A stretch of 64,000 nt of DNA from Agromyces sp. Root81 (GCF_001429165.1 NZ_LMIR01000002.1:1663261-1727260), one strand, 5' to 3'. Shown: positions 1-9,824, numbered from the stretch's first letter. Notes: a model not told the origin generated them from the sequence alone. Made by a program: numbers and translations.

Positions 1-581
1 ATCACGATGACGATCGCCGCGACCTGGTTGACGACGAGCACACCGAGTCCGACGCCGATCGCTCCCCACAGTGCCATGGCGAGCACGCCGCGGCCGATGA
101 GCGCCCACGTGTCGCTCGAGTCGAGCCCGGTGTCGAGGCCGAAGCCGGCCAGCGCCGCGGCGCCCGCCCCGACCGAGACGGCGAAGGCGACGACCCCGAG
201 GCCGGCGCCGACGACGAGCTGCGAGACGAACTTCGCCGCGAGCACGACGGTGCGGTGCGGCTCGGCGAGGAAGGTCGGGGTGAGCGTCTTGTGGCGGAAC
301 TCGCCGGTGACCGCGAGTGCGCCGAGCAGCACCGGGAACACGTAGCCGACCGACGACGCGAAGCTGTAGAGGAGCGGCGCGAGGTCCGTGCCGGGCGGCA
401 CCGGGGTCGCGCCGCCGGCGGAGGCAGCGGCATCCGGATTCTCGGTCGCCCAGCCCAGGAACGCGCCGAACCCGCCCGACATGAGGGCGACGTAGGCGGC
501 GAGCAGGATGGCGAGGAGCCACCACATGCGCGTCGTGAAGACCTTCTGGAATTCGGAGCCGATCGCGCGCAGGAGGCTCAC
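1..581 (-). CDS. ABC-2 type transporter permease, C-terminus cut by window edge
   Basis: Membrane subunit of an ABC exporter; about 193 N-terminal residues are visible and the gene runs off the left edge. The reverse-strand reading gives a short basic start, then a hydrophobic helix around residues 20-40, a periplasmic loop rich in Pro/Ala, and further helices near 75-95, 110-135 and 170-193, the usual ABC-2 pattern. The GTG start overlaps the stop of the upstream ATPase gene by 3 nt (GTGA), so the two are translationally coupled and form a two-gene exporter. Substrate cannot be told from sequence. No motif distinguishes drug export from gliding- or bacteriocin-type exporters. Confidence 0.8.
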   Translation of the reverse strand, partial: MSLLRAIGSEFQKVFTTRMWWLLAILLAAYVALMSGGFGAFLGWATENPDAAASAGGATPVPPGTDLAPLLYSFASSVGYVFPVLLGALAVTGEFRHKTLTPTFLAEPHRTVVLAAKFVSQLVVGAGLGVVAFAVSVGAGAAALAGFGLDTGLDSSDTWALIGRGVLAMALWGAIGVGLGVLVVNQVAAIVIV

Positions 582-1477
582 GACTCGTCACCTCCGCCGA
601 CGAGCGAGAGGAACGACTCCTCGAGCCCCGATCTCAGGCGATGGAGGGCGGCCAGCTCGACGCCGCCGACGAAGGCGGCGTGGCCGACCTTGGCGGGGTC
701 GGGCTCGTCGACGATGAATCCGCTGCGCCCCTCGGTGTACTCGAGGCCCGCGGCGTCGAGCGCGGCGGCGAGGGCCGGCCGGTCGGGGGAGTCGGCGATC
801 GTGCGGGGCGCGGAGTCGAGCTCGAGGCTCGCGAGGGTGCCGCTCTTCATGAGCCGGCCCTTCGCGATGATCACGACCTCGTCGACGCTCTGCTGCACCT
901 CGCTGAGCAGGTGGGAGGAGACGAGCACCGTGCGCCCCTCGCGGGCGAGGCTCTGCAGGAATCCGCGGATCCACTTGATGCCCTCGGGGTCGAGGCCGTT
1001 GATCGGTTCGTCGAGCACGAAGACGCCGGGGTCGCCGAGCAGCGTGTAGGCCAGTGCGAGCCGCTGCCGCATGCCGAGCGAGTACCCGCCGACGCGTCGG
1101 TCGGCGTACTCGTCGATGCCGACCTGCTCGAGCACGGCCTGCACGCGGGCCTTCGGCAGGCCCGCCGCCGTCGCGTACACCGTGAGGTGGTTGCGTGCCG
1201 TGCGCCCCGGGTGGAAGTTCGCGTCGAGCGCGGCGCCCACCGTCTCGAGCGGCCTCGGCAGCGCCGCGTACGGCGTGCCGCCGAAGGTCGCGGTGCCGGC
1301 GCTCGCGTGCTCGAGGCCGAGCAGCACCCGCAGCGTTGTCGTCTTGCCGGCCCCGTTCGGGCCGAGGAACCCGGTGACCTTGCCCGGTTGCACTGTGAAG
1401 CTCAGGTCGTCGACCGCGGTCACCGGGCCGAAGTGCTTGCTGAGCCCCGAGATCTCGATGGGGATGCCGCTCGCCAT
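578..1477 (-). CDS. ABC transporter ATP-binding protein
   Basis: Cytoplasmic ATPase of an ABC-2 exporter, 299 residues. Walker A GPNGAGKTT lies at residues 39-47, the ABC signature appears as YSLGMRQR near 133-140, and Walker B with the catalytic Glu is VFVLDEP near 152-158, followed by the switch His in SSHLLSE. The C-terminal 80 residues resemble the accessory domain of BcrA/DrrA-like ATPases. The start is preceded by GAGGAG at good spacing, and a TAGGGT box sits about 80 nt upstream. The permease gene follows with overlapping stop/start. Family assignment is secure; the exported compound is unknown. Confidence 0.9.
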   Translation of the reverse strand: MASGIPIEISGLSKHFGPVTAVDDLSFTVQPGKVTGFLGPNGAGKTTTLRVLLGLEHASAGTATFGGTPYAALPRPLETVGAALDANFHPGRTARNHLTVYATAAGLPKARVQAVLEQVGIDEYADRRVGGYSLGMRQRLALAYTLLGDPGVFVLDEPINGLDPEGIKWIRGFLQSLAREGRTVLVSSHLLSEVQQSVDEVVIIAKGRLMKSGTLASLELDSAPRTIADSPDRPALAAALDAAGLEYTEGRSGFIVDEPDPAKVGHAAFVGGVELAALHRLRSGLEESFLSLVGGGDES

Positions 1478-1708
1478 GCGCTCTCCTCACGTGGGGGCGA
1501 GCTCGGTCGCACAGGTCGCACCCCGCACGACCCGGGCAGCCAGGCCGCCTCACGCTCACCCTAGCGAGCAAGCGGGGCGGGATGCATCCGTCACGCGGGG
1601 GATTCGCGGAATCGGGCTGCCGGGCATACATCATGCGAAATGCACTACGTACGGACCGGGGGCGGTAGGCCATGATGCGGGAGGACCAATTGTTGTCGGG
1701 GGGACACA

Positions 1709-4700
1709 ATGCCGGTAGCCATGAATGCTGTGTCGGGACGATCGCGGTGGGTGCGTACTTGGGCAGCGATGTTGACGGTTCCGTTGATGCTGCTCTCGCT
1801 GCTCTTCGGTGTGGGTGCTCCAAGCGCGCAGGCGGCTGGAGACGCGCAGCTGCTGGTGACGGTGCAGGCGGTGGATGCGTCGACCGGTGCCCCGATCATC
1901 TCCGTCACCTCGTCTCAGGCTCCACGTCGGATCGCGTTCAAGGTCGACTTCTCGTGTGTGTCGGCCGCGTGCGACAACGCGACGGTGAAGTTCGATCCGA
2001 CACAAATGGACCCGAACTACAACTTCTACCGCCTGCTGAGGCAAACGGGGTTCACGCCTCCGCTGAGCGGCGGATCCGTCGCCGGGTCGGAGGCGGCGGG
2101 GTATACCGTCTCGCTCGGCAACCTGCCTGCGGGTTCGTCGGGTCAGTTCACCCTCGAGTACGGGTGGCAGGACCTGGGTCAGTCGGGTGCGACACCTGAG
2201 CGGCAGGACTCCGCGTACGCGATCTTCCCGGACGGCTTCGAGATCACACAGACGGTGCGCGGAAACGCCACAACGGCGGTGGGTGAGCTGACGGCGGCGA
2301 TTACGCCGGTGATCTGGCATATCGCCGTCCCGGATCCGACGATCTCGACGGCCAACCTGACCACGCCGTCGTCGGGTTTCTTCTCGACCGACACCAACAT
2401 CGGCTACCAGCTGCGCATGGCGACCGGATGCAAGAACGAGAGCAACCGGTTCACCTACGACTTCCAATGCTCCTCCGCCTACACGGTCACGCATCAGCTT
2501 CCGGTTGGTGCCGTGTTCGTCTCGGCCGACGGGAATCCGACGGTCTCCGGCGACCCGTCCACGGGACTCGTGTTGACGTGGGTCGGCCCGCCGTGGGCGG
2601 CGACCGGCAATACCTCGCTCGTAGGGTGGGCGGCGAACCCGCACAACGTCACGATCAAGTTCCCCCGCGCGAATGTCGCCCCGCCAGGTCAGACCTGCAA
2701 CTTCACGACGTCGTTCAACGGGCCGACGGGTCGCGTGGACGCCACGTACATCAGCCTGCCGGGGACGCCTGGCGTGCAGAAGACGGCAGCCCTGGCCGCG
2801 AGTGGCCCGTTCCCGCTGAAGTGCGCGGATCCGTTCCCGCGTGCCGCGATGGATCCGAAGCAGTCGACGTATGACGGCTCGGCGCGTCCGTTGACGGCGG
2901 ATGCCACGGTGGTGGTGCCTGCGACCGGGGTGAATCTGAAGGAGTGGCGCGTCACGGTCTACAACACGGCGAACATTCCCGGCGTTGCGGTGGTCACCGA
3001 CGACACTCTGGATCAGCCCGACCTGCCGGTGTACCAGATCGTGGCTCCCGCGGGGTCGACGATCGCGTGGACCGCGTCGGATGGATCCACGGGTACGTCG
3101 ACCGGGACCGCGGATGCGCCGACAGGGACCCGGTTCAAGGCGGCGACGGTGACGTCGCCGGAGCTGGCTCCGCCGAACACCATCCCGGAGCAGAACTTCC
3201 GCACCGCGTTCACGGTGCGGTACCTGTACAAGGTGACGCCGGATGCGCCCGGAGGTGCGGAGCGCGAGAACACGGCGTCCGCGGTGATGCAGTGGCCGGG
3301 TCATCCGGAGTTCCCGGACACGGTTTTCGGGCCGACGACAGGCACGGTCGTGCTGATCGCCCCGTTCGGGCGGATCGACGCCTGGAAGGGCGGATACAAG
3401 TCCACTGGCCCGGGTGCGGCCGTCGGCGGGAACAACAACGATCACCCGACGGGCGTGGTCGACATCCCGATCCCGACCTCGTCAACGAGCTTCTGGTGGA
3501 ACGCGTGGGTCGCGAACTCGGGGAACGCGCCGGCGATCGCGACGATCACTGACACCACACTGAACGACCCGGAACTTCCGATCACCCGGCTGCAGCCGCT
3601 GACCTGGTCCAGCGCCGGCGGATGCTGCGGGAGCGTGCCGGCGAACATCCAGTACACCCTGGATGACGGGACCACGGGCACGGCGTTGAACGTCACCAAC
3701 TTCAACGCCCCGGCCGGGCGGCGAATCGCCTCCTTCACCGCGACGACCGTGAACCCCATCACCGGCGGTTCGACGACGCCCGCCAACAACGGCTGGAACG
3801 CGTTCGTGATGAACATGAGCGGCTCGATCGGGCCGAACGCGACGCCGGATTCCGTGCATGAGAACACGTTCACGGGCTCGCTCGACTATCAGAACCCGAG
3901 CGTGCCGAACCTGACGGACGGGAACACGTTCAGCGTTCATCTGGTGGGCCCGAACCCGACGATCACGGCGATGTTCGGCGCCACGACGATCGCGGGCGGT
4001 GCGTCCACGGCGACGACGACGACGGACGTGACCTTCAGGGTGGGCGGTACGATCTCGCAGGTGCCGCTGACCCGTGACATCACTCCCGAGTACGTGTTCA
4101 TGGCGCCCGCGGCGTGGAACATCACGCCGGGTTCGGCGTCCTTCCCGGCGGGTTCGGTGCCGGCGGGGGTGCAGTTCACGTACCGGACGGTCACCGTCGC
4201 CGGGCTGCCGCGTCAGGTGGTGGTCGCGTCGTGGCCGCCGGGGACGGTGTTCGGTGAGAACACGGGGTTGCCGGTGATGTCGGTGATCGCCCGCCCGACG
4301 GCGGCGGCTCCGGCGGGGGCTCCAGGTGTGGCGCGCGCATTCATCACGAACACGAATGATCCGCAGCCGGGCGATATCTTCACGAGTCAGTTCACGGATG
4401 TTCCGGATATCGATGGGAATCCGGCGACGGTGCGATTCTCTGAGGCGAATCCTCCTGCGAGTGTCCCGGTGGGTTCGGTGGCGGCGATGCAGGTGCTGAA
4501 GGAGATCTGCCTGCCGGATGCGTCGCAGCCGGATGGGTGCAAGTGGTATTCGGATCCGAGCATCTCGGTCGGGGTGCCGCCGAATTCGACGAGTATCAAG
4601 TACCGGATCTCGGTGACGAACACCGGCAACACCGCGCTCAGTGATGTGGTCGGGTACGACGTGCTGCCGTATGTGGGCGATACGGGAACGAGTGATCCGA

Positions 4701-7690
4701 CTGGTTCGTCGCCGCGTGGGTCGACGTTCCAAGAGACGGTGGCGTCGGTGACGGGGCCCACGAATGGTGCGACGGCGACGTACTCGGATGCCACGCAGCC
4801 GTGTCGTCCTGAGGTGGATCCGACGGTGCCGGGGTGTGTGAGCGATTGGGATTCGTCGCCGGCGGGTGCCCAGTCGATCCGGGTCGAGCGGCCGGGAACC
4901 CTGGCTGCTGGCGACTCGTTCTCGTTGCAGTACACGGCGGCGGTGGTCGACGCGCCGGGGTTCGGGGCGAAGGCGTGCAACTCGTTCGCGGTGAAGGCGA
5001 CGGGGTTGAGCAACGTGTCGGAGCCGGCGCCGGTGTGCGCGTCGATCGAGGAAACGGATCTGCAGATCGTTGCAGGCACGCCGCAGTTGCAGGACGGCAG
5101 GCCTGGGGTGTTGCCGTGGACGGTGACCAACAACGGTGGTGCGGACAAGACGCAAGGTGAGGTGAAGGTTGCGATCCCAGCGGGCTTGGAGGTGACGTCC
5201 TTCACTCCGGCCGGCTGGGTCTGCACTGCGGTCGATGGCGACGGTGCTCCGGTGTTCGGGACCGCGATCGGTCCGGCGACGCTGACGTGCACGCCCAACA
5301 GCCCGTTGCTGCTCGGAGTGTCGCAGGCGTTGGACATTCCGGTGCGGCCGACGACGTCGAGCGCCCTCACGATCACGGCTGACGTGTCGGGCCGGATGTT
5401 CGACGGGGTCATGGCGAACAACGAGGCTCAGATGTCGGTGGATCCGACGGCTGCGGCCGGCGATGTCGGGGTGACGAAGACCGACGGAGTGACGACTGCA
5501 CGGCCGGGCGACACGCTGACGTACACGATCACGGTCGACAACCCGCTCGACTTCGAGACGCTCACGGGGGGCACGCTGACGGACACGCTGCCGCCCAGGG
5601 TGTCGTTCGTGTCGGCTTCCGATGGCGGCACCGAGTCGGGGGGCGTGGTGACGTGGGCGCTGCCGGACATGCCGGGGCAGGGTTCGCTGACGCGGACGGT
5701 GACGGTGACGGTGTCCTCCACGATCAACACCGCGGAGCTGGTGAACACGGCGCGGGTGTCGGTGCCGGATCCGGCGAACCCGGGTGGTGTACCGCTCACC
5801 GGTACCGCGGACGACCGGGACGCGGTGGTCACGAACCCGGCGATCACGATCGTGAAGGGGTCGGTGCTGCCGACGTTCGCGGCGGTGGGTGAGGTCGTGG
5901 ACTACACGTTCGCGATCCACAACACCGGGGATGTGACGCTCACGGGCGCTGCGATCACCGACCCGCTGCCGGGCCTGTCGGGGATCACGTATACGTGGGG
6001 GCCGAGCGGGGCGAACGTATTGGCGCCGGACGAGGAAGCGACCGCGACCGCGCAATACACGATCACGCAGGCCGATATCGACGCGGGCAGGGTGGCGAAC
6101 ACGGCGACCGTTGCGGGCAGCCCACCGGCCGGTGACCCGGTCGAGGCCACGTCCTCGCACACCGTGACGAGTACCGCGGTGCCGCATGTGACGTTGACGA
6201 AGACCGGGCAGGGTGTACCCGCGCGGGCCGGTGACGAGATCACGTACACGTTCGTCCTTGCCAACGATGGGGCGGTCACGTTGCAGGGCGTGGCGATCAC
6301 CGATCCGTTGCCGGGACTGACGGGTTGGCAGTTCACTTGGCCGACGGCGACGGCGGGAACGCTGGCGCCGGGGCAGTCGGTGACCGCGACCGCGACGTAT
6401 GGGGTCACGCAGGCCGATGTCGATGCCGGCCAGGTCGTGAACACCGCGACCGGTGCGGGCCAGACCCCGGCCGGGCTCCCGGTCACTGACGACGACACGT
6501 TCACGGTCCCCATCGTGCGGACCCCTGGGATCGTGTTCGACAAGGACGGCGCGTACACACCGGGTCAGCGTGGCAAGGCCGGCGACACGATCGTCTACAC
6601 CTTCACCGCGACGAACTCGGGCAACGTGACCCTCACGAACGTGGTGGTGGCGGATCCGCTGCCGGGCCTGACCGACCTGGTCTACACCTGGCCGGGCGCA
6701 GCGGGGGTGCTCGCGCCGGGACAGTCGGTGGTGGCGCACGCGTCGTACACCGTCACCCAGGCGGACGTCGACGGGACCGGTTCGGTGACGAACACGGCGA
6801 CCATCGACGGCACCGGTCCCGGAGACAGTCCGGTGCACGGTGACGACACCGTCACCTTGCAGACCCCCGTGGATGCAGGCATCCAACTCGTGAAGTCGGG
6901 GCGGATCGACGGTGATGCGACGGTCCAGGCCGGCGATGTCGTGCGCTACCGGTTCGACGTCACCAACCTGGGTGTCGTCACCCTCCACGACGTCGAGCTC
7001 GACGACGTGATGGCGGGTCTGTCGGACATCCAACTGACATGGCCGGGCGAGGACGGTGTGCTCGCGCCGAGTGCCACGCTCGTGGGTACCGCGTCGTACA
7101 CGCTGACGCAGGCGGATGTCGATGCGGGACAGGTGGTGAACACGGCCACGACCCGGGGCACCCCGCCGCGCGACGGAGACCCGGTCACCGATGACGACAC
7201 GCACACCCTGGTGATCCCCGTCACATCGGCGGTCACGCTCGACAAGACCGCGACGATCGATCAGGGGGTGTGGCAGGAGGGCGATGCCGTCAGCTACGGG
7301 TTCACGATCACGAACGCCGGGAACGTGACACTGCGGAACGTGGTCGTGACCGACCCGTTGCCGGGACTGTCCGCACTGGTGTACACGTGGCCCGGCGATG
7401 ACGGCGTGCTCGCCCCCGGGCAGACCGCGACCGCGACCGCGAGGTACACCCTGACCCGGCACGATGCCGGGATCAGATCCCTGACCAATACGGCAACGGT
7501 CACCACCGATCGCGGCGCGACCGCTGAGGACACCGTCACCTTGACCGGGCCGCCGCCTGCGCCGTCAGGGCTCCCGTACACGGGTGCGGATCTCGTCCCG
7601 ACCGCATCGCTCGCGCTCCTGCTGTTCGCCGGCGGGTTGATGATCGTGATGATCCGTCGCCGCAAGCGGGAACCGACCACGCGGGAGTGA
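1709..7690 (+). CDS. Giant LPXTG-type cell-wall-anchored surface protein with DUF11/DUF7507-like repeats
   Basis: Secreted protein of 1993 residues. Residues 1-42 form a signal peptide (basic start, hydrophobic core, cleavage expected after AQA). The C-terminus carries LPYTG at 1955-1959, a hydrophobic helix, and a basic RRRKR tail, the layout of a sortase substrate. The first 1200 residues are Thr/Pro/Gly-rich beta-type sequence. A DUF11-like unit starts near 1254, then five tandem units of about 116 residues start near 1378, 1493, 1607, 1724 and 1841; most carry DPLPGL, YTW, LAPGQ and YT(I/L)TQADVDAG motifs. A GGGGGG tract 5 nt upstream supports this ATG; another lies four codons on. Likely an adhesin or fibril. 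No sortase gene is in the window. Codon choice looks slightly more relaxed than in neighbours, which could mean transfer or just repeat structure. Confidence 0.88.
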   Translation: MPVAMNAVSGRSRWVRTWAAMLTVPLMLLSLLFGVGAPSAQAAGDAQLLVTVQAVDASTGAPIISVTSSQAPRRIAFKVDFSCVSAACDNATVKFDPTQMDPNYNFYRLLRQTGFTPPLSGGSVAGSEAAGYTVSLGNLPAGSSGQFTLEYGWQDLGQSGATPERQDSAYAIFPDGFEITQTVRGNATTAVGELTAAITPVIWHIAVPDPTISTANLTTPSSGFFSTDTNIGYQLRMATGCKNESNRFTYDFQCSSAYTVTHQLPVGAVFVSADGNPTVSGDPSTGLVLTWVGPPWAATGNTSLVGWAANPHNVTIKFPRANVAPPGQTCNFTTSFNGPTGRVDATYISLPGTPGVQKTAALAASGPFPLKCADPFPRAAMDPKQSTYDGSARPLTADATVVVPATGVNLKEWRVTVYNTANIPGVAVVTDDTLDQPDLPVYQIVAPAGSTIAWTASDGSTGTSTGTADAPTGTRFKAATVTSPELAPPNTIPEQNFRTAFTVRYLYKVTPDAPGGAERENTASAVMQWPGHPEFPDTVFGPTTGTVVLIAPFGRIDAWKGGYKSTGPGAAVGGNNNDHPTGVVDIPIPTSSTSFWWNAWVANSGNAPAIATITDTTLNDPELPITRLQPLTWSSAGGCCGSVPANIQYTLDDGTTGTALNVTNFNAPAGRRIASFTATTVNPITGGSTTPANNGWNAFVMNMSGSIGPNATPDSVHENTFTGSLDYQNPSVPNLTDGNTFSVHLVGPNPTITAMFGATTIAGGASTATTTTDVTFRVGGTISQVPLTRDITPEYVFMAPAAWNITPGSASFPAGSVPAGVQFTYRTVTVAGLPRQVVVASWPPGTVFGENTGLPVMSVIARPTAAAPAGAPGVARAFITNTNDPQPGDIFTSQFTDVPDIDGNPATVRFSEANPPASVPVGSVAAMQVLKEICLPDASQPDGCKWYSDPSISVGVPPNSTSIKYRISVTNTGNTALSDVVGYDVLPYVGDTGTSDPTGSSPRGSTFQETVASVTGPTNGATATYSDATQPCRPEVDPTVPGCVSDWDSSPAGAQSIRVERPGTLAAGDSFSLQYTAAVVDAPGFGAKACNSFAVKATGLSNVSEPAPVCASIEETDLQIVAGTPQLQDGRPGVLPWTVTNNGGADKTQGEVKVAIPAGLEVTSFTPAGWVCTAVDGDGAPVFGTAIGPATLTCTPNSPLLLGVSQALDIPVRPTTSSALTITADVSGRMFDGVMANNEAQMSVDPTAAAGDVGVTKTDGVTTARPGDTLTYTITVDNPLDFETLTGGTLTDTLPPRVSFVSASDGGTESGGVVTWALPDMPGQGSLTRTVTVTVSSTINTAELVNTARVSVPDPANPGGVPLTGTADDRDAVVTNPAITIVKGSVLPTFAAVGEVVDYTFAIHNTGDVTLTGAAITDPLPGLSGITYTWGPSGANVLAPDEEATATAQYTITQADIDAGRVANTATVAGSPPAGDPVEATSSHTVTSTAVPHVTLTKTGQGVPARAGDEITYTFVLANDGAVTLQGVAITDPLPGLTGWQFTWPTATAGTLAPGQSVTATATYGVTQADVDAGQVVNTATGAGQTPAGLPVTDDDTFTVPIVRTPGIVFDKDGAYTPGQRGKAGDTIVYTFTATNSGNVTLTNVVVADPLPGLTDLVYTWPGAAGVLAPGQSVVAHASYTVTQADVDGTGSVTNTATIDGTGPGDSPVHGDDTVTLQTPVDAGIQLVKSGRIDGDATVQAGDVVRYRFDVTNLGVVTLHDVELDDVMAGLSDIQLTWPGEDGVLAPSATLVGTASYTLTQADVDAGQVVNTATTRGTPPRDGDPVTDDDTHTLVIPVTSAVTLDKTATIDQGVWQEGDAVSYGFTITNAGNVTLRNVVVTDPLPGLSALVYTWPGDDGVLAPGQTATATARYTLTRHDAGIRSLTNTATVTTDRGATAEDTVTLTGPPPAPSGLPYTGADLVPTASLALLLFAGGLMIVMIRRRKREPTTRE
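5842..7580 (+). repeat. Five tandem protein-coding repeats (about 345-351 bp each) in the surface protein
   Basis: Units begin near 5842, 6187, 6529, 6880 and 7231 and share the coding pattern for GD-x4-Y-x-F near the start, DPLPGL in the middle (degenerate in the fourth unit) and TQADVDAG-x-V-x-NTAT at the end. Spacing of 342-351 bp is regular. The copies are diverged at DNA level, so they are old duplications or have been kept apart by selection. Such units are beta-sandwich stalk modules in known surface proteins. Confidence 0.85.
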
Positions 7691-7692
7691 GA

Positions 7693-7726
7693 TCGGGTGC
7701 GGTGGCGCACCGGCCACCGCACCCGA
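7693..7726 (+). terminator. Strong hairpin terminator after the surface-protein gene
   Basis: A perfect 14-bp stem (arms 7693-7706 and 7713-7726) with a 6-nt loop starts 3 nt after the surface-protein stop codon. There is no T-tract, as is usual in very GC-rich actinobacteria. It also separates the convergent isocitrate-lyase-like gene. Confidence 0.8.
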
Positions 7727-7753
7727 CCCCCCAAGTCGCGGACCGATCGGTGA

Positions 7754-8527
7754 TCAGTTGAGCGGGCGGATGCCCTCGGGCAGGACGCCGCCGCTGTAGA
7801 GGCTCGTCGCGAGATCCTGCAGGGCGCCGAGCGCGACGCGCTGCGTCGTAGGCCCGTACGAGACGCGGGCGACGCCGAGGTCCTGGAGGCGCGCAGGCGC
7901 CGGCACGCCGGGCAGGCCGATGAGCGTCACCTTCAGCTCGCCGATGCCGGCCACGAGCTCCGCCACGACCTCCTCGCCGAACATGCCGGGCACGAACACG
8001 CTCGTCGCGCCGGCGTCGAGATAGGCGCGGCCGCGCTCGATCGCGTCGGCGATGTTCACGTCGAGCGAGCGCTCGCGCCCGCGGAGGAACGCGTCGGTGC
8101 GCGCGTTCAGCGCGAACGGCACGCCCTCGGCCTCCGCGGCGGCCACGGCTGCGGCGACGGCGGCGACCGAGTCCGCGAGGGGCTTCAGCTGATCCTCGAG
8201 GTTCGCCCCGGCGATGCCCTCGCCGATCGCGCGGCGGACGGTCTCGCCGGGGTCGCCGTAGCCGGCTTCGAGGTCGGCGCTGACCGGCACCTCGACGGCG
8301 CGCGCGATGCGCCCGCACATGTCGAGCATGAGGTCGACGGGGATCTGCTCGCCGTCGGCGTAGCCGAACGACGCGGCGATCGAGTGGCTCGCGGTGGCGA
8401 TCGCGCGGGTCTGCGGCAGGGCGGCGATCGCCGTGGCGCTCACGACATCCCAGACGTTCACCACCTGGAGCAGTTCGGCGTCGGCGTGCAGGCGGCGGAG
8501 TTCGGCGGCGGTATCGGCGAGGGTCAT
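7754..8527 (-). CDS. Isocitrate lyase/PEP mutase superfamily protein
   Basis: Cytoplasmic TIM-barrel enzyme of 257 residues that probably makes or breaks a C-C or C-P bond in a 2-oxo acid. Family features include NVWD near the start, ADLEAGYGDPGET (the metal-binding Asp-Glu loop), and LNARTDAFLRG. It lacks the KRCGH catalytic loop of methylisocitrate and isocitrate lyases, so it belongs to the PEP mutase/phosphonopyruvate hydrolase-like side and the exact substrate is unknown. The ATG chosen sits 6 nt after a TACGCT -10 box; a longer reading upstream would be low-complexity Arg/Ser sequence typical of a wrong frame. Convergent with the surface-protein gene. Confidence 0.85.
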   Translation of the reverse strand: MTLADTAAELRRLHADAELLQVVNVWDVVSATAIAALPQTRAIATASHSIAASFGYADGEQIPVDLMLDMCGRIARAVEVPVSADLEAGYGDPGETVRRAIGEGIAGANLEDQLKPLADSVAAVAAAVAAAEAEGVPFALNARTDAFLRGRERSLDVNIADAIERGRAYLDAGATSVFVPGMFGEEVVAELVAGIGELKVTLIGLPGVPAPARLQDLGVARVSYGPTTQRVALGALQDLATSLYSGGVLPEGIRPLN

Positions 8528-8533
8528 GGAATC

Positions 8534-8539
8534 AGCGTA
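8534..8539 (-). promoter_or_regulatory. -10 box of leaderless promoter (TACGCT)
   Basis: TACGCT lies exactly 6 nt before the ATG of the isocitrate-lyase-like gene, so transcription should begin on the start codon. No ribosome binding site is present. Confidence 0.65.
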
Positions 8540-8597
8540 GGGCGACGGGATCGGCCACGACGATCGATCGGCCGGCTGGAGTCCGATTCCCGCCGGG

Positions 8598-9812
8598 TCA
8601 GCGCAGCGCCGCGGCGAGCCCGTCGAGCAGTCGCTCCACCTCGCTCGCATCGGTGTACGGCGCGAGGCCCACTCGCAGCCCGCCGGCATCGCCGAGCCCG
8701 AGATGCCGCGACGCCTCGAGGGCGTAGAAGTTGCTGCTCGGCGCGAGCACCCGGCCCTCGGCGAGGCGCTTCGTGACCTCGGATGCCTCGTGGCCCGCGA
8801 ACGTCATCAGCAACGTGGGCGTGCGGCGAACCGCACGCGACCAGACGGTGACCCCTGACAGCTCGGCGAGCCCGGCCTCGATGCGGGCGCGGAGCACCTC
8901 CTCGTGCTCGTGCAGTGCCGCGTACGAGGCGACGAGCCGCACGCGGCGCGAGCTCGCGGCATCCGCTTCGGCGAGGTCGGCGAGGCCCGCCAACGCGTCG
9001 ACCGCCGCGGTGCCGCCCGCGAGCAGCTCGTAGGGCAGCGTGCCGAACTCGAACCGCTCGGGCACGACGTTCGTCGACGGCGCCAGCTTGTCTGGCGCGA
9101 GGGTCTCGAGGAGTTCGGGGGCTGCCGCGAGGACGCCGAAGTGCGGGCCGAGGAACTTGTACGGCGAGCACGTGAAGAAGTCGGCACCGAGCGCCCCGAC
9201 GTCGGGCAGCTCGTGCGCCGTGAAGTGCACGCCGTCGACGTAGAAGAGCGCGCCGACCGCGTGCGCGGCCGCGGCGATCGCCGGGATGTCGGGCATCGTG
9301 CCGATGAGGTTCGAGGCCGCCGTGACGGCGACGAGTCGAGTCCGCTCCGAGAGCACGGCGGCGACGGCCTCGAGGGGCAGTTCACCGGTGGCCGGGTCGA
9401 AGTCCGCCCAGCGCACCGTGGCGCCGACCCGCTCCGCGGCCTGTACCCACGGGCGCACGTTCGAGTCGTGGTCGAGCCGGGTCACGACGACCTCGTCGCC
9501 CTCGGCCCACTGCTTCGAGAGGTGCCGCGAGAAGTCGTAGGCGAGCTGCGTGGCGCTGCGACCCTGCACGATGCCGCGCGGGTGCCCGTTGACGAGGTCG
9601 GCCATCGCGAGCCGGAACCCGTGCACCGCCGCCTCGGCGCGTTCCTCGGAGACGCCGGTGGTGCCGCGGTTCGAGAGCGGGCCGGTGAGCACGGATGCCA
9701 CGGCGTCGCCGACCGACCGCGGCGTCTGCGTACCGCCGGGCCCGTCGAACTGGGCCCAGCCGCTCTCGAGTGACGGGAACTCCGAACGGATGCGCACGAC
9801 GTCGTAGGCCAT
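8598..9812 (-). CDS. Cysteine desulfurase-like aminotransferase class V protein
   Basis: PLP enzyme of 404 residues related to the cysteine desulfurase-like family (TIGR01976 type). The PLP-binding lysine is K219 in SPYKFLGPH, preceded by the cofactor-holding DGVHF. The N-terminal FDGPGGTQTP motif and the TRLDHDSN motif are typical of this subgroup rather than of IscS/SufS, which carry a catalytic Cys loop not seen here. No Fe-S assembly genes are adjacent, so a role in cluster assembly is unlikely; the true substrate is unknown. The ATG is placed by a TATCCT -10 box 6 nt upstream; the longer alternative from 9902 would begin in non-coding-looking sequence. Confidence 0.85.
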   Translation of the reverse strand: MAYDVVRIRSEFPSLESGWAQFDGPGGTQTPRSVGDAVASVLTGPLSNRGTTGVSEERAEAAVHGFRLAMADLVNGHPRGIVQGRSATQLAYDFSRHLSKQWAEGDEVVVTRLDHDSNVRPWVQAAERVGATVRWADFDPATGELPLEAVAAVLSERTRLVAVTAASNLIGTMPDIPAIAAAAHAVGALFYVDGVHFTAHELPDVGALGADFFTCSPYKFLGPHFGVLAAAPELLETLAPDKLAPSTNVVPERFEFGTLPYELLAGGTAAVDALAGLADLAEADAASSRRVRLVASYAALHEHEEVLRARIEAGLAELSGVTVWSRAVRRTPTLLMTFAGHEASEVTKRLAEGRVLAPSSNFYALEASRHLGLGDAGGLRVGLAPYTDASEVERLLDGLAAALR

Positions 9813-9818
9813 GGAGCG

Positions 9819-9824
9819 AGGATA
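9819..9824 (-). promoter_or_regulatory. -10 box of leaderless promoter (TATCCT)
   Basis: TATCCT stands 6 nt before the ATG of the class V aminotransferase-like gene, with no ribosome binding site between. It fits a leaderless start. Confidence 0.6.

Noticed and set aside
3482..7462. A 1326-residue open frame antisense to the surface-protein gene
   Set aside because: Arg/His-rich, low-complexity translation without domains; it is open only because the opposite frame has G/C third positions and repeats.
5842..7580. Regular repeats that could suggest a CRISPR array or satellite
   Set aside because: The unit is about 345-351 bp, in frame, and diverged at DNA level; these are protein modules.
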